Assembly (NCBI GenBank): GCA_023078555.1
Contig: CM041201.1
Coordinates: forward strand, 1,495,713-1,559,712
Direction: 5' to 3'
DNA: 64,000 bases
Source: Ulva prolifera
Lineage: Eukaryota; Chlorophyta; Ulvophyceae; Ulvales; Ulvaceae
Below, piece by piece: positions 31,600 through 43,190 of the stretch; within the stretch, counting starts at the first letter, position 1; each line of letters starts with the position of its first letter. The translations under genes were made by a program, and so were the position numbers. The notes below the pieces were generated by a model that saw nothing but the letters and a program-made list of their open reading frames with translations, did not search any database and was not told the DNA's origin.

Positions 31600-33300
31600 C
31601 AACGTGTGCGTGAACTCACAATTTGCACGGATCACTGCTCTACACCAGACAGCATGGACATTATACAGTACACCTGTCCGCAAAACCACGCACCCAGAGC
31701 ATTCAGGTTCATGGTCAACGGGAGCAGCCGAAGTCATGTTGCCGAGATCTTATTTGCTCTTGATGCAATGCAGCTCACTGCAAGTTGTAACAAATCATCC
31801 TGTACCTACATGTGCTCAAGTTTCTTTCGCTAGCCTGCATGTGCGTCAGCGAGACGTGCTCCTGATATGCAGGCCCAAGGTGATCACGAGTAAACATGCA
31901 AAACGCCACCCGATCAGCTTGCAATCGTCGTACAGTATCAGCAGGACATATTAATCCCGATACGGCTCATGTTTCGTCGGAACCTGTATCTCTGGCCAAA
32001 CGAGCAGAGGCAGTGCCCCCGAGCTGCATGATGACGCTCGTAGCCGAAGGCAGGCACGGCGACGCTGAAGCTCCGCAGTATATTTGCACACAGCTTAATA
32101 CAAAAGGCTCCGTCCTATCGTCACCATGCCCGGCGACAGAGAGATCGGGCTGTGTCGAGGTGCGCGCCCCATGTCACGGAACAGAAACATGACTCATTGC
32201 TATTACAGGTGCTGTGATGTCTACTCTTTATCTTCATCTTCCAAGCATGTTCGTGTGACTTGTAGGACAGCATCGGTTGTCATTCCTGTGCCATTGCGGA
32301 GGACGCGCCTTGACCACCGCGAACTCACCGCAAATTCTGCCTGTCGCCTCATGAGGCCTCAGCTGATCGAATTCATTGAACGCCAAGGCTATGAAGCGCA
32401 TATAAGTGCAGGCCAGTGTTGATGAATCCAATAAGTATGAAGTGAACAAAGGAATCGCTAAAGTCTGCTTGCCCATGATGTATCCGCTCCGACATTCTTC
32501 CGGTCCAGAGCTAGAGACCAACTTCCGCACTGCGAGGAGCCCGTCCGCGAAGCAGGCAGCAGAAGATGTAGACTCTGCAGCTGCGTTTGCAGACAAGCAG
32601 CAGGAAGATATGTCACATAAATATTTCGCTGCCTCTACAAGGATTCGGGATCCAGTGCTTCTACCGGGAAGAGTTGACCAGCGTGCCCTGGCTACTGACG
32701 AACCAGCGATACTCTCATCAGTACGCCAGCGTGCCACAGCTTCCGGAAAAGAGGTCTGTGCAGCAAGCAGTCGGTTCTACATGTCCGGGGAAAGTGCTGC
32801 GCCATCGTCATTCTGCCTAGGCCAGCAGCGCTACAACGACAAATTGGCAGTGTCAGCGTCGCCTGTGAAGTCCAAGCAAAGCATCCTGTCCCACGGGGCA
32901 CAAAAAATTATGGTGTGCAACATCTTTTTCAATCTTATAGGTTGATTCGCTGCTTGCGGTCGCCATTAACCAGGAAGCACCACATGCAAATTAGTCTCTG
33001 GCTGCAGACAACTGCAAAACGACACCAAGGGTCCGAAGACCTCCAAGTGAGTGAGGCCGAGGCAGAAAAAGAGCAGGTACACCAAAAAATGCCTTCTGAA
33101 GACATTGATCATGCTATGGTATGCCTCTGCATTACTACCAACATGTGCAACAGGAGATCACCGCAGCATCCACCGAGCTGCATCATCGTTATGGTCCACT
33201 CCAGGCTGGTGCTGTTCATGCACACATGCAGACATGGCATCCTCGCACGCACGTTGTCCACTTTGTATCCGTTGACTCAGTTCCTCAGAAGTATGTATGT
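31600..33300 (+). other. Fragments with coding look, gene not established
   Basis: Several plus-strand stretches read like protein: FRFMVNGSSRSHVAEILFAL near 31700-31760; RPQLIEFIERQGYEAHI near 32360; EDLQVSEAEAEKEQVHQKM near 33035-33095; EITAASTELHHRYGPLQAG near 33150-33210, ending at a strong GTATGT donor at 33292. A pyrimidine-rich acceptor precedes 32941. I could not chain them in phase. They may be exons of a low-GC gene or remains of one. Confidence 0.25.
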
Positions 33301-33595
33301 ATGTATGCTTTATTACATTGCCATTCCCATCTGGACTTGAGTGATTGTCAAGCATGTCGGTGTGCATGTGGCCACATGTCGACACTGGCCCTCATGCAGC
33401 GGCATTGCACTGCAGATCCGCACCAGCGCCTGCCCTGCATATCCCCATGTGTTTGGAACAGTATTCAGTCTGAGTGCAACTGCTGCACCACCCGCACTCA
33501 AGGCTCCGGACGGCGCCTGCTGGACATCATGAAGCCCTTTGGTGGCCTGCATGGTGGCCTGCACTTGCGTAAGTACAGTACAATCTGGAATCACT

Positions 33596-33719
33596 TGGTG
33601 TAAGCATGTGTTGGGTCGTCGGGCCCGATCAAATGTAATATTTCCAAATATTCGGGTGTAGTTCCTGGGTGGCAGCCCTGGAAATGCTGCAGCGACCCAA
33701 CACTGGTGTAAGCATGTGT
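33596..33719. mobile_element. MITE-like element with target duplication
   Basis: An 11-bp terminal inverted repeat, GTGTTGGGTCG (33608-33618) and CGACCCAACAC (33693-33703), bounds a 96-bp core. A direct repeat TGGTGTAAGCAT lies immediately outside both ends (33596-33607 and 33704-33715). The layout is that of a short non-autonomous DNA transposon. No coding content. The direct repeat could also be read as 16 bp overlapping the left terminal repeat. Confidence 0.65.
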
Positions 33720-34099
33720 GCGTATACTATAGTGACACCTCGCTTCTGCAGGCACCGGTCGCCGGTCACACAGCATTTTGAGCTGCACCAGTAAACCTCA
33801 GAGATCGGGGGCTCTGATGCTATTCAACATGAAACAGCGCACCGAGGTTGTGATGTTCTGAATGTAAACAGCGGCTATGTGGTGGATGGTGAGACAGCAC
33901 TGGATGCATGAAGGATGCGAAGTGTCCCTACAGCAGGTCCTTACTTGCCTGGCCACTGGCCCGGTCAACGGTGGATCTTTTGCTGCAGAGCACCAAGTCG
34001 GGGCGCCCGTCGATCCGCAGAAGTGTAGACTGCACAAAGCTGATCACCGTCAAGGATGCAAGAGGCGGCGACCTGGGCGCCGGGAACGCAACCCCGGCA

Positions 34100-34440
34100 A
34101 ACCCACGCCCACACACCCAGCTTCCTCTGCCACAGCCCTCTATTCAAGATGGAGAGGCCCCACGCCGCGACGCAGCCGGGTTTCCGGACCTGGAGCGGTG
34201 CTTCCTCGATGCGCTGGGGGGCCTCGAGGAGCGTGCGGCGGCGGCGGCCGGCCGGCTACAGCTGCCGCGGCGCGCGGACGAGGTCCGCGGCCGCCGCGGC
34301 GCCCCGCCGTGCAACGCCCCGGCAGCCTCGCCCGCGCCCGCGCGCATCAGCGTCGAGTTTGTGCGCCGCGGCATCCCCCAGCTCACGCAGCACACCGCGG
34401 CACCCTCAGTTGCACCTGCAACAATCGACTTGCTGTGGAT
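34100..34440 (+). other. GC-rich open frame, possible exon
   Basis: A plus-strand frame reads DLERCFLDALGGLEERAAAA, then ARISVEFVRRGIPQLTQH, with the look of an amphipathic helix. It could be a 5' exon of the gene starting at 38869 or of its pseudogene copy. Splice sites were not fixed. Confidence 0.25.
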
Positions 34441-34484
34441 GGGGGTGTGTCTGGAAGAAGCTATGTGAGACGTCCTGTTGGGGA

Positions 34485-34509
34485 GGGGGGGGGGGGGGGG
34501 GGGGGGGGG
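34485..34509 (+). repeat. Poly-G tract, about 25 nt
   Basis: Uninterrupted G run, preceded by GGGGA. Confidence 0.85.
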
Positions 34510-35737
34510 CTGGGCTTCTCCAGAAACTAAAGAGTCGACCATTGATGACGCTGCACACGCGGAGGAGGCGTGCTGCCTGCGGTGACGCAACAGATCATGG
34601 AGAGTTTGCGCATCGGAGTATGTGGGGATGGCAGCGCATGCATCAGTCCGCAGGTGTGAGGGGCATGCTGGGGCCTCATGGCAGAAGCAGGCGATCTATG
34701 CGCGCAGGGCTGTGTTGCGGCTGTCGGGTCGAGTGTACGAGCAATTGCTGCGTGTACGGCATGCACTGGACTGTGCACAGCCGGTGTGGGGTAAACACGG
34801 CACTGGGGGACAGGAGGGGGCGGCAACCGCGCACCGTGGTGAGAGCGCCGAGGGGGCGCGCGCGTACGCACACTATGGCAACGTCGGGGCAGGCAGTGCG
34901 CTGGCGGTGCATACTTTCTTTGCTGGTCGCATGTGCCACAGGGGGGACCTGCGGCGCAGAGTGAAGCAGGCGAATTGGCCGACGCTGGAGGTGACCTGGC
35001 ATCATGACGGGAGGTACGATGCACAAGACGCAGCGAAGGGCTGGTGAGCGTAAAGAGAGGCTTGGTCAGCCTCTCAGGTCGTGGTGCTTGTGTGTCCGGT
35101 GGTGGCGCGTGCGTGTTATGATGCATGCGGAGTGTTCCAACGGCGACGAGGTCGGCTTAGGACGGGCTGTGGTGCGCCATGAGAGGTACCACTCAGCTAC
35201 GCATGGGGGAGGGGGGAGGGGTCGCTGCTCGGCAAGCGCGACGGTGGATGCGTGCGTTCCATGCGTGCGTGTGTGCGGAATTCGCCACATGTGGGTGAGG
35301 CAATGCACAGGTGGACAATGCAGCACATGCATATGGCCAATCGCCAGCCTGGTCGTCCGGGGACGGCCGCCTGCTGGCAAAGGGCACCCTGTGCGGCCGC
35401 GTGCGGTGGCAGTTGTGCTTGCGCTCGCGTGTGGACCTCTCCGCCCATGAGTTTCGAAGGTAGTCTCGGAGGTAGATGACCTCTTGTTGGCGAATGAGGC
35501 CCCATCTGTGGGCTAAAGATGAGCCTCTTGTAACGGGGTATCATTGGTGTAGCACAGAGCAGCAGTGGCTCTGTGAGGCCGATGTGGTGCCTCTGCTGCG
35601 TGCATGCGTGCATCGAGGCGCTAGTTCGTGGTACTTTTCACTCCAGACAGCAGCCAATGTGAATTGTGCACGGCAGCAGTCGCCTCTGCCACACGGCAGC
35701 GGCTTTCCACACGCTTTGCGCGCACGCGCTCACGTGA

Positions 35738-37195
35738 TTGTGCATGGTGATTGCAGCACACTCATGGTGTGGACTCGGCCAGCTCTTGGAGATGCTTCAG
35801 AGCCCTGCAACAAACCAAAACCTGCCATCTGCGAGTCACAGCGACTGCCAGTGGTCACCAGCTTCTGTGGGACAAACTTGTGGTTGCGCTGCCAGATGCA
35901 GTATCGGCTTCACTGTTATCGTGTCGCGGTGCACTTGCCGTTCGAGTCATGGCAGCCATCAGGGACATTCCGTGTCTGTCTGCACCAACATTGGGCAGCT
36001 GGGCAGCCTGTGGCTACAGGTGGGCAGCTGTGCGGCCGAGTCCCCACAGCTGCTACTACAGGGCATGGCTCCAGGCCATGGCTCTCACAGGTACGAGCCT
36101 GACTCTGAACTCCCGCTATGTAGAGCCTGCGGGCTAGATCTGCCATGCGTGATCCACCTACTTGCAAGTTCAGAAACTCGCCCTTTCAAAGCTAGGGCTG
36201 TGCGTGATCGACTGCATGGACATCGTGATTGTCGTTGCCTGGAGCGAGGACAGTCGCATTTGTACTACCTCACGCGCGTGTTCTGCTTCCCGGCTGTGTG
36301 CAAGATGTTCAGTTGCATTCATACAGTGGATATGCTGTATCGCTGCGGGACCCGCATGTAAATGAGAAGCATGCTAGCTTGTGCACGGCACGCGGTGTTT
36401 CCTGCCACCGGTGTTTGCGGGCACACCACACCAGATTCCAAACTCTGCGGGCCAGGTCGCGGAGATAATATTCATGCGGGGATAAGTACCAGAAGTCTAA
36501 GCTCCCAGGCGAAGGGGGATTCAAGCTCAAGGATGTTCAGCCTCTCGACCTGGGGAACGGCAATCTCTAATTCGTCGTCGGCGAGCTGCGTTGCAGCACT
36601 CGTGCAACCGACAACGTAACTACATCATCAAGCTTTTAAGGTCTCCGATCAACACAGGCATCGTCCAGATGTGATCCAGGACATCAGCGCGCTAGTGGAC
36701 CACATCGAGCCTGTGCGGTGCCCGAACTCGGTTCAGCGCGTGCGAGCCAGGCTTGTCAGCCTGCTCGCCCACACCATCACTCATTGCAAGTAGTGTTTAC
36801 TCGAGCACTGACCAGTGACAGTGTCAGTGTGGTCACGAGCCACAATCTTGCAGCCAGGCATGACCAGTCAATCTCCAGGGCCTTACGCAGCTGCGATGCA
36901 GGCCAGGACGTCATGGGCAACGGTGGCCTCCAGGAGGTAGCCTGAGGCACCTGCTACTGTGAATTCGCTCATGCTGTAGTGCCATCGTGCTTTGGGTGCA
37001 GGCCATCGACACCGTGGACGAGCTGGTGGTTAAAGCATGGATGCAAACGATCACCTGCTTCCAGGCACCACCTGAGCCCACGTCGCAGCTGCTCCTCCGA
37101 GAGCTCGCCCCCGACGGCGGCAGACTGCCCTCCAAAATCCTCAACAAGCCTCAGCTCATGGCACCCCGCTTCAAGTATGTGCTGAACGGCTGCAA
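35738..37195 (+). pseudogene. Partial duplicate of the gene at 38869-45819
   Basis: Copies the first two recognised exons of the downstream gene and the intron text between them. The first exon-like part (about 36410-36738) keeps GEGGFKLKDVQPLDLGN but has two in-frame stops (after LRARSRR and after GNGNL), and the acceptor AG is gone. The second part (37002-37195) keeps an open AIDTVDEL frame, but the donor used in the intact gene (CA|GTGCGC) is changed to AAGAGCGC. A weaker match further upstream (about 35930-36035) parallels 38430-38540. No continuation to the later exons is present. Confidence 0.75.
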
Positions 37196-37604
37196 GAGCG
37201 CTCCCATCTCCACCGCTGCCTTGACATTCGTTGAGCGAAAAGCGCCAACCTTGGAGGATTAATTGACGACTGATTGGGATGGAATGCATGTATAGTGCAC
37301 GTGCGACATGGGTGGCAGCCTCGCTCGGAACGCAAAGAGGGGCGCACCCAGGGGGCCGCCTTGGCGCACGTCCTGTCTCTCCGCGGATCCCCCGGCTGGT
37401 GCTGTCTGAGCGCTGGGCAATGATCAGGCGGATGTGTCCGCATTCCGTACACTGTGGGGGAGCACGGGATCCGGAGGAGCTGCGGGGGCTCCTCGGCGAG
37501 CTGCTCCTGCATTGTCTCGCGGGACATCACGCTGAGCGCATCCTGTAGATCTGCAGATGACATGTGGTCCAGGCCGTAACAGAGATCAGGGTCCGCGACA
37601 TCAC

Positions 37605-37790
37605 ACGGCCGTACGTGACCACCTCGCTTAGCACAGGAGGAGGCCCTGTGAGTTGCGTACGGTCGTCTGAAGGGGGTTTCCAGGTGGTTTACCCCTTCAG
37701 CATATGTGGTCCCGTTAATTCGGAGTTGTCAATGTCCAATAGGATACGGCTCAGTAAATTCAGATTTACTTTATTTTACTTTACTTTACA
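37605..37790 (+). repeat. SINE-like repeat with TTTAC tail
   Basis: Shares about 180 bp with 48573-48748: ACGGCCGTACGTGACCACC, a CACAGGAGGAGGCCCTGTGA hairpin-like block, TGCGTACGGTCGTCTGA, GGTGGTTTACCCCTTC, TATGTGGTCCCGTTAATTCG, GGATACGGCTCAG, then TTTACTTTA units. The 3' microsatellite tail and the 5'-truncated copies suggest retroposition. No ORF. Confidence 0.75.
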
Positions 37791-38868
37791 CCAGAGGGCA
37801 TGGCTCGGGACCCCCGGCTCTGCATTGGATGCCAGCACCAATCCGAAAAAAAGGCCGAGGTCCCCAAAGTGGCTTAGGGCAACTTGAACCTCGCCAGCGT
37901 GAAGGCGCTGGCCAGGCGGACGAAGGTTTCACCGATTGCGACGAGTCGCGCACATCGATACCCCGGCTTCGACTTGAAGCAGAGGGCGAAATGACATTTA
38001 GCAACTTGCAGAGCACGTGGAGCCCGGCGTTGTGGCGGGCCCGGGTCGGGCCGGGCCGCTTCATGATGGTCCAATGCATTATACATGTATAATTTGCGCA
38101 TGTGTATATTGTCATGTATACGCATACACTTATGTCTATTCAGTGTTGCACGTAGCATGTTATTTGCACGTCTACTTCGCTGTGGAATGTTCAAGGATAT
38201 CGATTCTTTGGCCACAGCTTGAGCATGGTGTCCGACACCTTGCCGGCTGAGGCTAGTTGCCTCAGCCAGCTCTCGGGTCTAACGTATGTGGCTGATTGCA
38301 TCTCATTTGCAAGCCCTGCAAGAATTGTTTAAACTGATCCCTACAGAATTGTTTCAACTGATGCCGCCGGCAGTTGCAGGCGGCAAGTTGCCCGGATCAA
38401 TTGCCGGCACTGTTCTCAAAGACCTGGCGGTGATTCTAGAAGCGGCCGTGATCCGCTGCAATCGGCAGTCACCGGGGACATGCCGCGTCTCACTGCAGCA
38501 ACGTTTAGCTGCTGGGCAGCAGTGGCTACAGATGGCACTGTTGATCGCCTTCTAATACAGAGCCCGCGTGCCACACGACGCCCGTGCGTTCAAAATTGAC
38601 CCAGAACGTTTGTCTGCTTTGTCATACATTCGCCCTGCTGTCAGAGCTAGGGATGGCGGGATAAGTTGAATGATCGATCGTGGTGTCGTTGCCCGCAGCG
38701 AGGACAGTCGCACATGCACTTGCTCGTGCGTAGCTGACATTACTTCCAAGTTGGAAGGTGGTAGATGCCAGTGATGTAGCCGATTGGCTGCATTGCTACC
38801 TGACCCGCGTGTCAACGGTGATGTCGTGAAGCATGCTTGCTTGTGCACGGCAAACGGTGTTCCGCCAG

Positions 38869-40092
38869 TGTTTGCTGGCACGCTACGCCAGCATCAAAGC
38901 TCTGCGGGCCAGATCGCGGAGGCAATTCGAGGATCAAACTAAGAAGAGCACGCTCACAGGCGAAGGAGGTTTCAAACTCAAAGATGTTCAGCCTCTCGAC
39001 CTGGGGAACGCCAATCCCTATTCCGTCATCGGCGATCTGCTTCGCAGCGCGCAAGAAGCCAAATACGTGTTCCATCCGCCGAAGGCCTATCATGAGTCCA
39101 GGCTTCACCCAGATGTGCTCCAGGTCATCAACGCACTGGTGGACCACTTCGAGCCTGTGCGGTGCCCGACCTCCGACCAGCGTGTGTCGCCAGACTGATC
39201 AGCCTCGCCCATCTTCCTAAAGTCATTTGAATTGTACCTGAGGTCCTTCAGCGCGGCTGGTGGTCACCATCCACAGTCTAGCAAGCCAGGAATGAACAGG
39301 CAAGCAGCACGCCCCAAAGCAGCTGCGATGCAGCCCACAACGACATGGTCAACGATGCCCTCCGTGAAGACTTCCTGGTACACCTGCTACCGCTCATACT
39401 ATAGTGCTGGCGCCATCGTGCTTCGGGTGCAGGCCATCGACACCGTGGACGAGCTGGCGGTCAAAGCAGTGATGAAAACATTCACCTGCTTCCAGCCACC
39501 CCCTGAGTCCACCTCACAGCTGCTTCTTCGAGAACTCTCCCTCGACGGCGGCAGACTGCCATCAAACCTCCTCGACAAGCCTCAGCCCATGACGCTCCGC
39601 TTCAAGTATGCGCTAGACGGCTGCCAGTGCGCTTCCATCTCCACAGAGGCATGCAACCCGTCCGCCACTGCGTCACCCGCCATCCCTGTACTACCGCAAC
39701 ACCACTGCTCGCATCCCCTCCACTCGGACCGCTTGGCCAACCAGATTTTGTTCCCGGATGGTGTTGCCACATGTAGCTACAGAAGGCCGTACCGATACGC
39801 CTCGCTGGCGCTCTGCTGTGCCCACTGCAACAACGCAAAGTGAAGCCGGCCAGTATCTGTAGGTGCACCCGCTCAGTGCTACTTGTGCGCGATTCCCATT
39901 CCAGTCGCGGCAATTCTAGAATAAAACACGTCTGCCACCGTCCGGATTGCTCCAGCCACGGCACCGCAGGATATTGTCAACGTCTGGCGGTCATACACGA
40001 CACTGGCGCTGGTGCTCCCAGCCGAAATGCATGGTGTACTTGAGTCTACCACCGCCCGGCTCGCTCCAGCCATGATACCGCAGGCTGTGCCA

Positions 40093-40123
<31 letters not shown>

Positions 40124-43100
40124 TCACGGCCCGAGTCAGAACCTTGGCTGGCGCAGGTCGTTCACAGAGGCGACAGAGCGCCTGCGCAACATCGCGACGC
40201 GCCTCGACCGCTGCCAGCTCATGCCCACGGCGGACCCCGGCGCGGCACTGCTCGGCGACTACGCCTTCGCTCCGGGCCCTCCGGCGGCCGCTCGGCCGGG
40301 CCCCGCGGCCGTCGCGGCATCCGTCAAGGCCGGGGACGTGCTGCCGGCGCTCCTCTGGCCGGACAGCGCGGCCGCGCCGCCGTGCCTCCAGCAGCTGTGG
40401 CTGCCTCCGGAAAAGGCCGCGAAGCTCGGCAGCGTGCGATGCTGCCCCCCCTCCCCCCCCCGGCCCCCGGCCTGTTCATGGATCTGTATATCCAGTGCGC
40501 TGTTCCCCCACACCGCTGTGGGGAGAGGTCCTATCCATCATTGCCGACTCAACGTGAATGCTCTCAGGTTGCCTCTGTCACGTTCAGTGATGAGTGGATG
40601 TGAAGGTTGCTTTCTGACTCGATTCGTGGGGGTCACGAACTGCGCGGCAGGACAGGCAGCAAGTGCTGTGCGCGTGCTGAGTTTGATTTGAGTAGAGTGT
40701 GCGCCACATCAGGGCAGCCGGTCGTGGGCATGTGCTGCCGTTCCATGCATGCAACACCGCCGCCGCTCCTCCGCATGCATGCTACAGGGGGCTGTGTGCC
40801 TGGCGGCGATCAAGATCAAGCGTGACTGCATATCCGGCGCTGGGTTGCGGCGCATGCGCATGCATTGCTCTGTGCACATGACACGTTCGCAATGTGACGT
40901 CGCAGAGACCGTCAAAGTGTCCATGATGTGGGCGCCATATGTGGGTAAATGCATGCACAGTGTCCACACGCACACAGCTCGGCGCCGCCGCAGAACAACC
41001 GCCTGACGTTTCGACCACTCCGTACCCATCCTGCATGCCACGCCCGAGATGTGCCCGCAGAGAGGATGTGCGTGTGGAACTTGGTACACCGTCATCTCTC
41101 GCAGCACCGCACGGCACTCAGCTGCCGGCCACTCCGACTTTGTCCGTGTAACACAGCTGCTGGGCAAGTGGTGCAGGTGCAGCTGACTCAGCCGGTGGGG
41201 CGCTCCGCGGACCTCGGGGTGACGCACATGGCCACCCTGCGCTGGGCCCCCGACGGCCGCCCCACGCTGACGCTCCACGCCAACGCGCTCTGGCGTGGCG
41301 TCGTGCTGCAGCCCCGCCGCGGGGGCTGGCCCTCCGGCACCGTCCCAGCGCCCGCACCAGGTGCCCTCACGCCCCGCGTAGCCATGCTGGTGTTGCGCAG
41401 ACCAGGGCATGCATGGGAGCTCGCTTGCCTGGAACCCTGTGGCTGCCCGCAGCTTCCTGACGCTGCGGAAGCTGCGGGCAGCGCCCGATTCGCGCATCAC
41501 ATATTCCTCAGGACGGTGAGGCAGGTAGCACTGCAGGGTTCGCGCGCACACCATGGACAGGAACACCACCCACGCCGCCATCGTGTCGTGTCTCCCTGAT
41601 CTGCGGAGCATGCGGGGCCGTGCTGCAGGGCCGCTCCCACAGCTGCAGCGCTACCCCTTCCCACCCTACCTCTCCCACCAGGCGATCCACGACGCCAACA
41701 GCGGCCACAGCCCCGCCCTCGCCGCGCGTAGCACGCGCAGCACGACGGCGGCCGAGGCCTCGACGGCCGAGGCCAACGCACACACCGTGTGGCGCCACAC
41801 GCTTATGTTTGACTCTCGCAGTGGCGCCGGTAGCGCCGGTTCGGGCAGCAGCAGCGCGGCGGGGGGGGAGAGGCAGCCGCCGCCGGCCGCGACGTGGACG
41901 TGCCGGCTGCTGCGAGCCCTCTACAAGTGCGGCCCCAGCGATGCTGTTGGTGCGTGACTGTGAGCCCCAGCGTCCAGCATGAACTTCTTGCTGAGGGGCG
42001 GCTAGATTGTGATTGCCGGAATTGTAGTCGGGGGTCCGCGGGCTCGTATTGCGTGTTCCAAGACCGCGTGCAATGTGCATGGTGGAGGTAGGGTGCTCGA
42101 TGATTGGCACATGCCGCTGGCGACTCAGACAATCCCGGGTCATGCTGCATCATCAGCAGGTTGGTGGCAAGCATATGCGAGGGCATGCTGTGGCGCCATG
42201 CGTGCGCCATCGCACACCATACATCCCGGCCACTTTCCAGCATGGTAAACCCTCTCGCTCCGGAAGCGGGGCGCGTTGCGCGTGGCTGCCGCTGCCGGAG
42301 TACAGATATGCATGCGTTGCAGGCACACCTCAGACGTCCGGCAGTCTTCTGACTTCCTCAAGCCCCTGGCCTTCGCGCAGATGGCGAGCAGCTACGTGAA
42401 GGACACCCCCTCTGGGCCCCTGTCGATGCTTGTGGGCAAGTGGACCGGCGCAGGGCGCAGCGGCGGCTGGGCCCCTCGTTCGATCATGCATCGGGCCGCG
42501 GCGCGGTGGCGCCACTACCGCGACACGCTCACGGCCGCGGCCGCAGCCAGCCGCGACCGCGGCGCTGCGCGCCGCGGCGGCCAGCCGCCAAAGGCGGCCC
42601 CGTACTGGCCCCCCGGCCCGGTGATCGGCCTCTCGACGATGTTTTCTCGGGTGCGGCAGCGCTGCCCTGGTCTTGTCCTGCGCTTGTACAGCGACCCCGT
42701 GGAATGTGAGTCTTTGCTTGGTGCTGCGGCGCAACAACCAGGAGTAGTGATGAGGTGGCCCCCCGGGACCATGTGGCGGCGAGGCGCAGCTTGACATGCA
42801 TGTGGCACAAGGATAAATCCAGAGAGGCGACTAGCACCGCTGCACTCAAACAGGGGCACCGCACACGCACGCAACGACCGGCCCGCAACACAGACCGGCA
42901 CACCTGTACCGCCTCACACCAACACCCACCACCTCCCACGCATGCCAGCACCCACCCCCGCCAACAGCAACACACACCTAATGTGCATGTGTGACAAGTA
43001 TCAAGCCGGAGTGGCTGGTAACGCCACCAGGGCAACGAACAGGCACCCCCACTCCCCAATTGATGCTCGTCAGGAGATGACCCGGACATGGCGCCCAATC

Positions 43101-43153
43101 ACCGCATGACAAACACCCACCGAACACGCACACACACGCGCACACACGCACGC

Positions 43154-43190
<37 letters not shown>

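Larger units (their letters stand above)
28663..31600. other. Non-coding stretch with inverted repeats
   Basis: No supported gene on either strand. Two strong perfect inverted repeats lie at 30078-30142 and 30479-30522, plus a small one near 30250-30271. A frame at 29080-29215 (RRRVWHMCALVTDG) is open but unsupported. Confidence 0.4.

Noticed and set aside
34056-34964. 302-residue plus-strand ORF
   Set aside because: It is Arg-rich shadow reading of GC-rich DNA and reads through a poly-G tract; a different frame there looks more protein-like.
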